NCBI GenBank assembly: GCA_003250355.1
Contig: QKGS01000089.1
Location: forward strand, 1-64,000
From: Bacteroidota bacterium
Lineage (GTDB): Bacteria > Bacteroidota > Bacteroidia > Bacteroidales > SZUA-534
Direction of reading: 5' to 3'
DNA length: 64,000 nt
Shown: positions 37,901 through 45,438 of the stretch, piece by piece
How positions within the stretch are numbered: the stretch's first letter is position 1
Layout: each line of letters opens with the position of its first letter
Position numbers and translations under genes: made by a program
Notes under the pieces: generated by a model
What the model was told of the DNA's origin: nothing
Seen by the model: the letters and a program-made list of their open reading frames with translations, nothing else
Database searches by the model: none

Positions 37901-37961
37901 CATCTTGTTTTGCAATGATGGCAAAAAGTTGCATTAAAGCTTTTAATATTTCTTCACTCAT
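34905..37961 (-). CDS. TerB-like domain fused to ABCG-type ABC transporter
   Basis: A 1018-residue inner-membrane protein. Residues 1-150 are a helical TerB-like domain (LMQLFAIIAKQDGGIEDNEI, VRLFELIAADKKFSEQR) that may sense or bind metal. Residues 155-245 are a beta-rich segment. The ABC ATPase (about 250-475) is complete: Walker A GASGAGKTT, Q-loop IGYIPQDDLL, signature ISGGQRKRLNIA, Walker B ILFVDEPTSGLSS, switch VVIHQPSSE. The rest has an ABCG-type membrane domain with about six helices and a long helical insert before the last one. ATPase-first order matches eukaryotic White/ABCG half-transporters. Substrate unknown. Likely output of the Sia-type switch upstream. Confidence 0.85.
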   Translation of the reverse strand: MSEEILKALMQLFAIIAKQDGGIEDNEIEFVEKFLTSQLSSDFVSEYMALFYKHADIKDIEEYRANKGSEEPQLTSVKDSVRILGICKKINKTLTQEQKVVVLVRLFELIAADKKFSEQRMAIINTVAEVFNISEDEFKFTQTFITKDTQEDLDIPTVLVISDKETKLNNAKHIEIEELDNDLFILHIKSVELYFIRYTGSSDLLLNGLPIKGNSVYLFANGSAIRFPKGKPVYYSDVVSKFLADFTSAKITYNVNDVEFKFPNGAIGLRDINISEEQGRLIGIMGASGAGKTTLLNVLTGIESPSKGEVLINGINLHTEKEKMDGVIGYIPQDDLLIEELTVYENLFFNAKLCFKDLSDEEIHGRVEKTLSNLGLFDRKDLKVGSPLNKTISGGQRKRLNIALELIREPPILFVDEPTSGLSSRDSENVMDLLRELAMKGKLIYVVIHQPSSEIYKMFDKMVILDTGGYLIYYGNPVEAVTYFKREDAQINSDVGECQTCGNVNPELIFNIIDAQVVDEFGRYTNKRKVSPTEWETKYKRQPKLEKHDDLHEEPPKSLNIPSWFIQVMIYFKRDFLSKISDRQYLLLNLLEAPLLGFILAFLIRYIADPNSRIYIFRENANIPVYIFMSAIVAMFLGLMVSGEEIFKDRKILKRESFLNLSRSSYLISKISILFLISAIQSVLFVLVGNIILGIHGLWFEYWWALFTIATFSNMLGLNLSSAFSSAVTIYIMIPLVMIPQMALGGAMFSFDKLNRAIGSVEGVPPVCELMATRWVYEGLMVRQFKDNKFEKEFYEIERLVSVADFKNVYYLPELRDKVDFCSNNYTSDDESVLDEVDQNLALIKNELYKESQRVPQADFEGLNYIEKGKYSEQIGELIHIHLDKLQMYYDAMFSQASSKKEKIINYLDANYPGQYMSTRQKYHNEAVQDIVKKIYEKNKIIAYKDRLIQQTDPIFEMPWIDHPFDFRAHFFSPIKHFFGKNIDTFWFNMWVVWFMTIVCYIALYFDWLKKLLDLFQK

Positions 37962-37996
37962 CCTATTGGATTAAATTAAATGCTAAAACCGACAAA

Positions 37997-38380
37997 TTAA
38001 TCCAACGGATAACTAATTTGCTCAAACGGAACTTCAACAATATCCGAATATTCTTCTCCTGCCTCTTCCATATCTTCATCATCTTCAGGATAATGCCAAC
38101 GTATCATTACATCTTTACCTGATTCATACATCTCCTCTAATTTCAAAAGGATATCCAATATCATTTTTGATGACGCTGTATTAAAATAAACCAATTTGAA
38201 ATTAAATACAGTTTTACCTGATGCTTCTTCTGAGTATCTTTCAATCCAATCCAAAATTGGCTCATAAAAAGCTGCTACATCTTCCGGCAATGAACGACCT
38301 GAAATTTCAAATATTTCATTTGCAACATCTAATGTTACACTAGGCGTATCATCTGTTCCAACTATTTTTATTACTTCCAT
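37997..38380 (-). CDS. SiaC-family regulatory phosphoprotein (DUF1987)
   Basis: A 127-residue cytoplasmic switch protein. In Pseudomonas aeruginosa SiaC is phosphorylated on Thr68 by SiaB and dephosphorylated by SiaA; the unphosphorylated form activates the diguanylate cyclase SiaD. Here the motif LVYFNTASSKMILDIL puts a threonine exactly at residue 68. PSVTLDVANEIFEISGRSLPED and the acidic end DEDMEEAGEE are also typical. It sits between the kinase gene and the TerB-ABC transporter, and no diguanylate cyclase is present, so the target must differ. I infer the transporter or its TerB domain. Confidence 0.87.
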   Translation of the reverse strand: MEVIKIVGTDDTPSVTLDVANEIFEISGRSLPEDVAAFYEPILDWIERYSEEASGKTVFNFKLVYFNTASSKMILDILLKLEEMYESGKDVMIRWHYPEDDEDMEEAGEEYSDIVEVPFEQISYPLD

Positions 38381-38400
38381 AAAGCTATATGTTTTTAAAA

Positions 38401-38976
38401 TTATCTTGTTATTGTACTTGTTAAAACCATAAATGAAAAATCATCATTAATAGGTGCAAAATGAAAATGTATCTTGTTTCCGGTCTTTTTAGCAATATCA
38501 ATAAATCCGAGACCTGCTCCTCCTTTATTTGAAAGGCGTCCCTCCTTTATTTGATGTTTGTATAATTGTTTTAAACCTTCTTTATCAAGACTATTTATAT
38601 TATCTAACGAACTCCCTATTTCGTCAACCTTATGCTTTTGTATAATATTCCCTGTTGTAATAGTATACTCTGTCTCATTTTTACATAAAACAAAAACACC
38701 TCTCCCGTCTTTATTGAAATCTTCAGGATTCATAGGATCTGCATGTTTGCCAATATTTTGCAGACACTCAATCATAACATGGAATACTTTCTTTTGCGTA
38801 TTATTCGATTCCTCTGTTAATTGCATATTTGTTTCTGTAAGCGAAGTAAATGCTTTTGTAATTTGGTGCGTTATTTCACCTTCGTAAACCAACTCAACTT
38901 TTGCATCTTTCATTGATTTATAAAAGGTGTAAACAAACTCCAAAAATTCTTTTATTTCGACATTATTCTCATCCAT
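38401..38976 (-). CDS. SiaB-family protein kinase (DUF6272)
   Basis: A 191-residue GHKL-fold kinase expected to phosphorylate the SiaC-type protein on threonine. The ATP-binding N-box is in VMIECLQNIGKHAD (Glu70, Asn74) and the glycine-rich lid in NKGGAGLGFIDIAKKTGN (residues 150-167), with GRGVFVLC between. It lacks the histidine of two-component kinases and has no sensor domain, as in known SiaB. It is 19 bases after the phosphatase gene and 20 before the SiaC gene, the same order as in siaABC. Confidence 0.87.
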   Translation of the reverse strand: MDENNVEIKEFLEFVYTFYKSMKDAKVELVYEGEITHQITKAFTSLTETNMQLTEESNNTQKKVFHVMIECLQNIGKHADPMNPEDFNKDGRGVFVLCKNETEYTITTGNIIQKHKVDEIGSSLDNINSLDKEGLKQLYKHQIKEGRLSNKGGAGLGFIDIAKKTGNKIHFHFAPINDDFSFMVLTSTITR

Positions 38977-38995
38977 AATACTGATGATTTAATAA

Positions 38996-41620
38996 TTAAA
39001 ACTCTATTCCTATCAATAATACGTCATCAATTTGTTTAAAGTCACCTTTATACTCTTTGAAGTCTTTATCAAAAAAAACCTCATATTGAGACATCGTAAA
39101 ATTTGGATTCTCCACAATATGATCTCTTATTCTCTTAGCCTGATATTTTTTTCCTGAATCACCACCTATTTGATCAGGCAATCCATCTGAAAAGAAGAAC
39201 ACCTTATCGCCTTGTTGAATATCAAGGACATGGTTTACGAAATCTTTTTCAGGTTTCTTACCATATGGAATTCCTCCAATTGCTTTTCTGTTTCCTTTAA
39301 ACTCTTCAAGTTCACCATTCCTCACCCGGTATAAAGGCCGATGCGCTCCGGCATACTCAAGCTTTTTATTCTTAAGATTAATCTTACACAATGCTATATC
39401 CATACCATCACGAGCTTCAGAATCTATTCTATCCTGCTTTAAAGTTGTTCTTACTCCTTCGTGAAGCTTATCAAGAACCTGCCCTGCATTTATATCGTCG
39501 TAATGGTCAACAACATTATTCAAAATAAAATATCCAATAAACGATAGCAGTGCTCCAGGTACACCATGACCGGTACAATCTACTGCCGATATAAAAAGAT
39601 CATCTCCTTTTTTAAAGAACCATGGAAAATCACCACTAACTAAATCGCGTGGTTTGTACAAAATAAATGATTTTTCTAGAAATTCCTGTATATATTTTGT
39701 ATTTGGTAAAATTGAAGTTTGAATTCTTTGGGCATAATTAATACTTTCCTGCACAGCCCTGTTCTTTTCTTTAATCTCTTCTTCTATCTTTTTTTGCTCT
39801 GTTATATCATGAGCAACAAACAAAATTGTTTCCAAATCATTATCCTCACTAAATTCAGGAATAGCATTTACCTGCATTATTCTGTCGCCAAAATTAGTAG
39901 GAAACGTTGTCTCTGTATTAGTTTTTTGCTGAGTAGACTTTACCTTTTGTATTGATTCAAGAAAGAAATCTTTTATTTGCTTATTAAAATTAACATCAAC
40001 TAATTTCTTTTGTACTATCTCATTATTATTAACTCCGGTAAATATTTTTACAATGGGGTTAGCATAAAAAAACTGACCATTTGGACTTAATCTTATAATC
40101 ATATCAGGAGAGTTCTCTGAAAGAGACTGCATTTTACTCTTCATTCGCTCTTCCTTTTCAGCTCTCTTTCGTTCGGTAATATCCTGCGAATTTACAATAA
40201 TACCATTTATTGCCTGATCTTGAAGCAAATTACGCCCTGTCGATTCAATATATATTTTCTGCCCATCTTTACGCATATATGTATATTGAATAATCTCTGA
40301 AGCATCGGGCCTGCTATTAAGACGAACAAACATATCAGAAAATTCCTTAACTCCCTTTGCTGTTAATCTGTCCATATCCTTACCTTCGATCATTTCTTCG
40401 GTCGAATAACCATAAATTTTTGATACAGAAGGACTAATATACTTTAGTTTCATATCCTCATCATAGATAGAAATTATTTCAGAAGCGTTTTCTAACAGTG
40501 AATGCATACGCTTTTGAGCATTCTCTACTTCACGAATTTGGGTTTCTAAATTAGAGTTGGTTTTTTCCAGCTCTTCGTGAGTTGCACGCATTTCTTCGGC
40601 ATTCTGCCTAAGTTCTTCTTCATTTTCCTGCAACTCATTGGTCATTTCCTGAGCATCTCTCAGTAGTTTTTCAGTTCTAGTATTAACTTTTAGGTTAAAA
40701 ATAGTACGAGCTATAATATCACTTAGCTCCTCTAAGAAAGTAATCGACAACTTATCAATATCATTATCAAGAGAGGCAAACTCCATTACTCCCTGAAGCT
40801 TTTCGTCGGTAATTAAAGGTACAAGCAGTAATGAAGTAGGCTTTTTATCACCTAGAATACCTGACTTTACAGTTGTATAACCTTCAGGTATTTCCCTTCG
40901 GTATATTGTATCCATTTCATAAGCACACTGACCAACCAAACCCTCACCAATATGAAATTCCTGTTCTTGATACTTTTGCCTGTTATAGGCATAGGTTGCT
41001 GTATTTTTTAACACTTTAGTTTCTTCATTATAAATGTACAATGCTCCTTGCAATACATTTATATATTTTATAAGCTCAACCAGTGTTTTTATTGACAATT
41101 CGTCCAAATCATTTTGCATTCGCAGAATATCTGATATAATATCCTTACCTTGTGCAATCCAATTCTGCTGTCTCTCTTTTTCATTTGATTCAGCTAAGTT
41201 TTCACGCATTCTTAACAATGATTGCCCAAGGATATCATTATCGTCAATTGCTTCATGTTTGGCAGAAAGTTCTCCATCACCAATTTTTTTAGCAAAACGG
41301 GCATTCTTATTTATTATATCATCCTTTTCCTTGATAACATCAATTAATTTCCCATTATCATTTTGATATTGCTTTGAAATTGCAGAACCTATAAATGCAA
41401 ACAAAAGAGGTAAAGCATCAATTGCAAAATAAACAGGACTAACTTTATGTAACTCCCATATGCCTTTAAGCGACAATGTGGCAACACCAAACATGAATCC
41501 GATAATCCATGCCAATATTACAAAAACTACACCTAAAACAGTAAAACCAACCATATAGTTGACTTTTTCATCTGTTTTAAATGCCAGAATTTCTGATATT
41601 TTTGAATACAATGAATTCAT
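38996..41620 (-). CDS. membrane GAF/PAS sensor PP2C phosphatase (SiaA-like)
   Basis: An 874-residue sensor phosphatase. Two helices (about 22-46, 60-80) and a HAMP-like linker come first. A GAF domain (165-315) follows, then a coiled coil rich in EEL/EEM (318-375), two PAS domains (376-490 and 495-615; the first ends DITERKRAEKEE), and a SpoIIE-type PP2C domain (640-874). Metal motifs SGDFPWFF, VDCTGHGVPGALLS, ARDGMDIALC, FSDGLPDQIGG and IDDVLLIGI are intact. Compared with P. aeruginosa SiaA, the input is cytoplasmic (GAF, PAS) and not periplasmic. It should dephosphorylate the SiaC-type protein. Confidence 0.88.
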   Translation of the reverse strand: MNSLYSKISEILAFKTDEKVNYMVGFTVLGVVFVILAWIIGFMFGVATLSLKGIWELHKVSPVYFAIDALPLLFAFIGSAISKQYQNDNGKLIDVIKEKDDIINKNARFAKKIGDGELSAKHEAIDDNDILGQSLLRMRENLAESNEKERQQNWIAQGKDIISDILRMQNDLDELSIKTLVELIKYINVLQGALYIYNEETKVLKNTATYAYNRQKYQEQEFHIGEGLVGQCAYEMDTIYRREIPEGYTTVKSGILGDKKPTSLLLVPLITDEKLQGVMEFASLDNDIDKLSITFLEELSDIIARTIFNLKVNTRTEKLLRDAQEMTNELQENEEELRQNAEEMRATHEELEKTNSNLETQIREVENAQKRMHSLLENASEIISIYDEDMKLKYISPSVSKIYGYSTEEMIEGKDMDRLTAKGVKEFSDMFVRLNSRPDASEIIQYTYMRKDGQKIYIESTGRNLLQDQAINGIIVNSQDITERKRAEKEERMKSKMQSLSENSPDMIIRLSPNGQFFYANPIVKIFTGVNNNEIVQKKLVDVNFNKQIKDFFLESIQKVKSTQQKTNTETTFPTNFGDRIMQVNAIPEFSEDNDLETILFVAHDITEQKKIEEEIKEKNRAVQESINYAQRIQTSILPNTKYIQEFLEKSFILYKPRDLVSGDFPWFFKKGDDLFISAVDCTGHGVPGALLSFIGYFILNNVVDHYDDINAGQVLDKLHEGVRTTLKQDRIDSEARDGMDIALCKINLKNKKLEYAGAHRPLYRVRNGELEEFKGNRKAIGGIPYGKKPEKDFVNHVLDIQQGDKVFFFSDGLPDQIGGDSGKKYQAKRIRDHIVENPNFTMSQYEVFFDKDFKEYKGDFKQIDDVLLIGIEF

Positions 41621-41629
41621 ATTGTTATT

Positions 41630-42397
41630 TTATATTTCCGGAGTTAAATTGCCAATAAAATTTGAAATTTCATCGGCCCCCATTATAATACCTTTGCCAA
41701 CTTTTTTAAATGTAGCTATTTCTATTACACCTACAGCAATATCATTTTTAATTAATGGTAATAACATTAAATTTGATGGTTTTTCATTTCCTAAACCTGA
41801 AATAACCTGAACATACCCTTTGGGCACATCAGATAAAAAAATTGCTTTTTTATCTTTTACTACCTGTCCGTTTATACCCTCGCCCTCTTTAAATGATGGT
41901 GGAGTTTTATCTGCAAAATAGCTATAAGTTGCTACCGAATTATATTCTGTTCCATTAAACTTATATACTATTCCTATTACCATTTCCATTTGTTTACTTA
42001 CCGCAGTTAATAATGACTGCCCGAATCGTTCCCAATCGGTAATGCCACTCAATGCATCTTTCAACTTACTCAAACTTAACGATATTTCATCGGCTTCCTT
42101 TGCTTTTTTCTCTACCTCTTTGTCCATTTGCTCAATTTCTGTATCGTGTAAAACAGACATTTTCCTTTCACCAAATAATATTTCATTTATAACTTTTACT
42201 CCTGTAACAGCCATTGATATATTTAATGGTATTAACAATACGAATAATAACAGAAGAATTAAAACACTAGCCTCACCTTTAAAAATAGGCGCAAAAGAAA
42301 ACAGTAATACTATCGACACTAAAATTGTTAATATCGCAGCAAAACCGGTTGCTATAAGCTTCTTTTTATTTTTAATTAATTCTTCCATATGGTACAA
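41630..42397 (-). CDS. membrane-anchored GAF protein
   Basis: A 255-residue protein with two transmembrane helices (about 15-37 and 43-65), a coiled-coil linker, and a GAF domain at about 110-245. The GAF domain has KEGEGINGQVVKDKKAIFL, VPKGYVQVISGLGNEKPSNL and LLPLIKNDIAVGVIEIATF, and is a close paralogue of the GAF domains in the phosphatase at 38996 and the hydrogenase-linked sensor at 60771. It has no output domain, so it probably works by pairing with the phosphatase through the coiled coil (inference). It lies one base after cheB and nine before the phosphatase. Confidence 0.8.
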   Translation of the reverse strand: MYHMEELIKNKKKLIATGFAAILTILVSIVLLFSFAPIFKGEASVLILLLLFVLLIPLNISMAVTGVKVINEILFGERKMSVLHDTEIEQMDKEVEKKAKEADEISLSLSKLKDALSGITDWERFGQSLLTAVSKQMEMVIGIVYKFNGTEYNSVATYSYFADKTPPSFKEGEGINGQVVKDKKAIFLSDVPKGYVQVISGLGNEKPSNLMLLPLIKNDIAVGVIEIATFKKVGKGIIMGADEISNFIGNLTPEI

Positions 42398-42398
42398 T

Positions 42399-42962
42399 TC
42401 ACGCTAAATTTAATAAAAAATTGATTATTTTCTGTGTAGAAAATACATGATCAACGTTTGTTGCATTCATTGAAGCCAATGTCATAGTAGGAACCTGACA
42501 CTCATTGGGGTCTTGAACAATGGTTAATCCACCGGCATCTTTTACACTTTTCAAGCCTAAAGCGCCATCTTTATTTGCCCCACTTAATATAATACCTACT
42601 AACTTGTTCTTATAATTATATGCAGCAGTAAAAAAAGATAGATCTATTGCCGGTCTGGAATGATTAACTACATCTTCTGTAGATAATGCAAATTTATTAC
42701 CCAATTCAACATACATATGATAATTTGCAGGAGCCAAATATATTCTGCCTGACTTAATTGGATCTTTGTCGTCGGGTTCAATTATAGGCATTTGCGATTT
42801 GATAGATAAAGCTTCGACAAAACCTGAACGCACGTGCTTAAGCCTATGCAAACAAAGCATTACCGGTAAGGGATAATCCTTAGGTAAGGAAGCAACAATT
42901 TTTGTTACCACCTGAAAACTACCGGCAGAGCCTCCTATCATTATGGCTTTGTAATTACTCAT
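42399..42962 (-). CDS. stand-alone CheB-type methylesterase
   Basis: A 187-residue protein consisting only of the catalytic domain of CheB, without the receiver domain of classical chemotaxis CheB. It removes methyl groups from glutamates of receptors. The triad is visible: Ser in IMIGGSAGSFQVV, His in LCLHRLKHVRSGF, Asp in GIILSGANKDGALGLKSV. VQDPNECQVPTMTLASM is also a family hallmark. With no CheA, CheW or receptor in the operon, the target may be the GAF/PAS coiled-coil proteins next to it. The ATG overlaps the previous stop (TAATG). Confidence 0.88.
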   Translation of the reverse strand: MSNYKAIMIGGSAGSFQVVTKIVASLPKDYPLPVMLCLHRLKHVRSGFVEALSIKSQMPIIEPDDKDPIKSGRIYLAPANYHMYVELGNKFALSTEDVVNHSRPAIDLSFFTAAYNYKNKLVGIILSGANKDGALGLKSVKDAGGLTIVQDPNECQVPTMTLASMNATNVDHVFSTQKIINFLLNLA

Positions 42963-43786
42963 TAACTCCTCTTTCTATATATTTTTTCAATACTATCAAA
43001 TGTATATAGTCGCTTTGAGACTTCCGAATGATTTATGGTCTCTTTGTTTCCCAATATTAAATAAGCTCCTACTGTTAAATTATCCATCAAATTTTGCAGA
43101 ACCCGCTCATATAATGGCATATTATATTGTATCATTAAATTACGACAAAAGATCATTCTATATGATTTATCGCTTTTGTCTTGTGATATATTAAAATTAT
43201 TAAACTCAACATTTTCAATTAGCGATGTATCCATATATGCAAAATTATCGGATACTGTATAATATTTAGTAAACTCAAACTTTCCCGAAAAACGCGTATA
43301 ATTAGCTTCACCTAATTCCATACGCTTCATAGGGAAAATACCACCTTTTTTAATGCGGTCTATTCTAATATTTGAAGGACATGAAGCAACAACTCTTACA
43401 TCTTTCTGTAAGCCCATTTCATGTAAAACAACCATTAAAGAATATAGTTCTTCGCCCGAAGACACCCCTGACATCCATATTTTTGAACCTGGAGAGCTAC
43501 ATATTTCAGGCAATAATTTTTCTCTTACTTCTCGCCAAAGGGATGGATCTCTAAACAATTCTGTTGTGTCGATCATTAACTTGTCAACAAAATCATCAAA
43601 ATCAATATTATTGCGATGAATTTGTTCCACAAGAATATCGGCACTTAAAATATTTAAACACCCCATAACATACAAAAACCTACGCCTTAATGTTGTAAGG
43701 GTATAATTTGAATAGTCAACGCCATACATATCATTAATGGCTGCTATTATTTTTTTTGTATCTACTATACCGAGTGTTGTGCTCAT
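42962..43786 (-). CDS. CheR-like methyltransferase, divergent copy
   Basis: A 274-residue CheR family protein, paralogue of the next one. The N-terminal helical domain (TLTTLRRRFLYVMGC) and IDTTELFRDPSLWREVREKLLPEI are normal, and the SAM region starts GVSSGEELYSLMV. But the next strand reads VVASCPSNIRI where CheR has ATDI or ASDI, so the acidic residue that holds SAM is lost, and CRNLMIQYN replaces CRNVLIYF. It may be a poor or non-catalytic enzyme that regulates its partner. It lies seven bases after the canonical CheR gene. Confidence 0.8.
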   Translation of the reverse strand: MSTTLGIVDTKKIIAAINDMYGVDYSNYTLTTLRRRFLYVMGCLNILSADILVEQIHRNNIDFDDFVDKLMIDTTELFRDPSLWREVREKLLPEICSSPGSKIWMSGVSSGEELYSLMVVLHEMGLQKDVRVVASCPSNIRIDRIKKGGIFPMKRMELGEANYTRFSGKFEFTKYYTVSDNFAYMDTSLIENVEFNNFNISQDKSDKSYRMIFCRNLMIQYNMPLYERVLQNLMDNLTVGAYLILGNKETINHSEVSKRLYTFDSIEKIYRKRS

Positions 43787-43793
43787 TTAAAAA

Positions 43794-44636
43794 CTAAAAT
43801 TGTTTCTTTTTATAAAAACCTTTTGTTCTATCAAAACTATTTGACGCTTGTCCTAAAATACTCTCATGTGCTCCTAAAATAAGAAATCCATCGCGATATA
43901 AACTATTCCCAAAGAGGTCTATAACTCTATTTTGCAAATTGTTATTAAAGTAAATAATTACATTTCTGCATAAGATAAGGTCAAATTTGGAGTAAAAAAT
44001 ATTCCCGTCTTTTACAAGGTCATGCTTTCTAAAAACTGCTTTTTCTCTCAAAAATTGTTTCATGGTGATAGTATCTTTAACCTTATCAATATCGAAATAT
44101 TTTTCGTATGGGACATCAAATTTTTCTTCGAAATTATATGGATTTTCCCTTATCACCTTGTCAAAATTATCGAGATAGCCAAGATTAAAACGATACTTAT
44201 AAACACCTGCTTTTGATTTTTCAAGCATCTCAGAATTAATATCCGTAGCAAAAACTTTTGCCTGATCTAACATTCCCATTTCATTTAACAATATGAGCAT
44301 GGAATATATTTCCTGTCCGCTGGAACAGCCGGCATGCCAAATAAATATTGATTTATTTTTCTTTAGTTTTGGAAGAATCTGATATCGTAAAGTGATCCAC
44401 ATTTCCGGGTCACGAAATAGTTCGGTAGTGTTTACAGTAATATCACGAACAACTTTCTCAAGAAAAACTTTATCTTTTGATAGTTTGTAAGTCAATTGAT
44501 TTAAATCTATTCCATTGTCGACCAACAGTTTTTCAACTCTACGCTTAAATGATCGTTCGGAATAATCAGTAAAGTCGTAAGTAGATGCGGCCTGAATTGA
44601 ATTTATAAATCTTTGAACATCTTCGTTAGTTACCAT
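43794..44636 (-). CDS. CheR-type protein-glutamate methyltransferase
   Basis: A 280-residue SAM-dependent enzyme that methylates glutamates of signalling proteins. Motifs are intact: RRVEKLL in the N-terminal domain, VNTTELFRDPEMWITLRYQI, WHAGCSSGQEIYSMLILLNE, VFATDINSEMLEKSKAGVY (acidic SAM residue) and FDLILCRNVIIYFNNN. It is the first gene of the ten-gene operon that runs to 33507. The region upstream (44637-44925) holds a GAGCA...TGCTC inverted repeat near 44663, but no clear -7 box. Confidence 0.9.
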   Translation of the reverse strand: MVTNEDVQRFINSIQAASTYDFTDYSERSFKRRVEKLLVDNGIDLNQLTYKLSKDKVFLEKVVRDITVNTTELFRDPEMWITLRYQILPKLKKNKSIFIWHAGCSSGQEIYSMLILLNEMGMLDQAKVFATDINSEMLEKSKAGVYKYRFNLGYLDNFDKVIRENPYNFEEKFDVPYEKYFDIDKVKDTITMKQFLREKAVFRKHDLVKDGNIFYSKFDLILCRNVIIYFNNNLQNRVIDLFGNSLYRDGFLILGAHESILGQASNSFDRTKGFYKKKQF

Positions 44637-44925
44637 ATATACTTTTTAGGTATTTATTTTGTGAGCAAAATTGATGCTCAAGCGTAAAAATAGTAATTTT
44701 TATTAAAAATCAGTTTCTCTTCAAATTTATCTCAATATACAATTTCCTTTCATTCTCAGGTCAAAAATAATCTAAGATAAAATGTTATCAATTGTAAACT
44801 TTGATTAGATAATTCAATATTAACAAGATAGTAAAAAAAGAGTATTTATAAGCGAAATTCCAATATGAAAATTTTAAAAAAATACTGCTCTTAAATATAT
44901 TTCACTCCTTATAAATAGTTCTAAT
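44637..44925. other. intergenic region upstream of the signalling operon
   Basis: AT-rich, no gene. It should hold the promoter of the operon starting at 44636, but I find no TAnnTTTG at a normal distance. A short inverted repeat, GAGCA-n7-TGCTC (44664-44680), lies about 28 bases upstream of the first ATG. A terminator-like hairpin for folA is at 44838-44892. Confidence 0.4.
44838..44892 (-). terminator. possible terminator of folA
   Basis: On the minus strand AAGAGcaGTATTT pairs with AAATACTCTT around a long loop, with a two-base bulge, and is followed by TTTTTT. The long loop makes it uncertain. Confidence 0.4.
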
Positions 44926-45420
44926 TTATTTTCGTTTCAAATCGATAAAAGAATAAGAAACTCCTGCTTTTTCATCGTCGGAAATTAATTCTTCTGACTC
45001 TATTTGCCAATTCACATCATTAATGAGTGGAAAAAAAGCATCGGCATCGTATGTGTTGTGAATTTTGGTAAGGTATATTTTATCGGCTATTTTAAAAAAC
45101 TGACTATATATTTGAGCTCCTCCAATAACAAACACTTCGTTGTTCTGAGGGCACTGTTCTAAGGCTGCATCAATAGAATTTGCTGTGAGTGCACCTTCAA
45201 TTTCGACATCTGCATTTCTTGTAAGAACAATATTTATGCGGTTAGGAAGAGGCTTGTTGGGTAATGATTCCCATGTACTTCTGCCCATAATAACAGGATG
45301 ACCAGAGGTTAAAGACTTAAAACGCTTAAGGTCGTTTGAAATAGGTTTCAATAATTGATTTTGTCTCCCTATCCCATTTTTCTCATCGACGGCAACAATA
45401 ATAGATATAGTTTGGGGCAT
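44926..45420 (-). CDS. folA: dihydrofolate reductase
   Basis: Reduces dihydrofolate to tetrahydrofolate with NADPH, replacing the folate oxidised by ThyA. The 164-residue protein has ISIIVAVDEKNGIGRQNQL, the catalytic Asp in PISNDLKRFKSLT, HPVIMGRSTWESLPNKPLPNR split over the NADPH loop, and FVIGGAQIYSQF. Length is normal. It lies 18 bases after thyA in the same direction, the usual pairing. Confidence 0.95.
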   Translation of the reverse strand: MPQTISIIVAVDEKNGIGRQNQLLKPISNDLKRFKSLTSGHPVIMGRSTWESLPNKPLPNRINIVLTRNADVEIEGALTANSIDAALEQCPQNNEVFVIGGAQIYSQFFKIADKIYLTKIHNTYDADAFFPLINDVNWQIESEELISDDEKAGVSYSFIDLKRK

Positions 45421-45438
45421 AAATATTTAAGTTCGAAA

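Noticed and set aside
37997-38976. A classic anti-sigma factor / anti-anti-sigma pair (RsbW/RsbV)
   Set aside because: The small protein has the DUF1987 pattern with Thr68 and not the STAS fold with its serine, and the kinase lacks RsbW-type signatures; the SiaB/SiaC assignment fits better.
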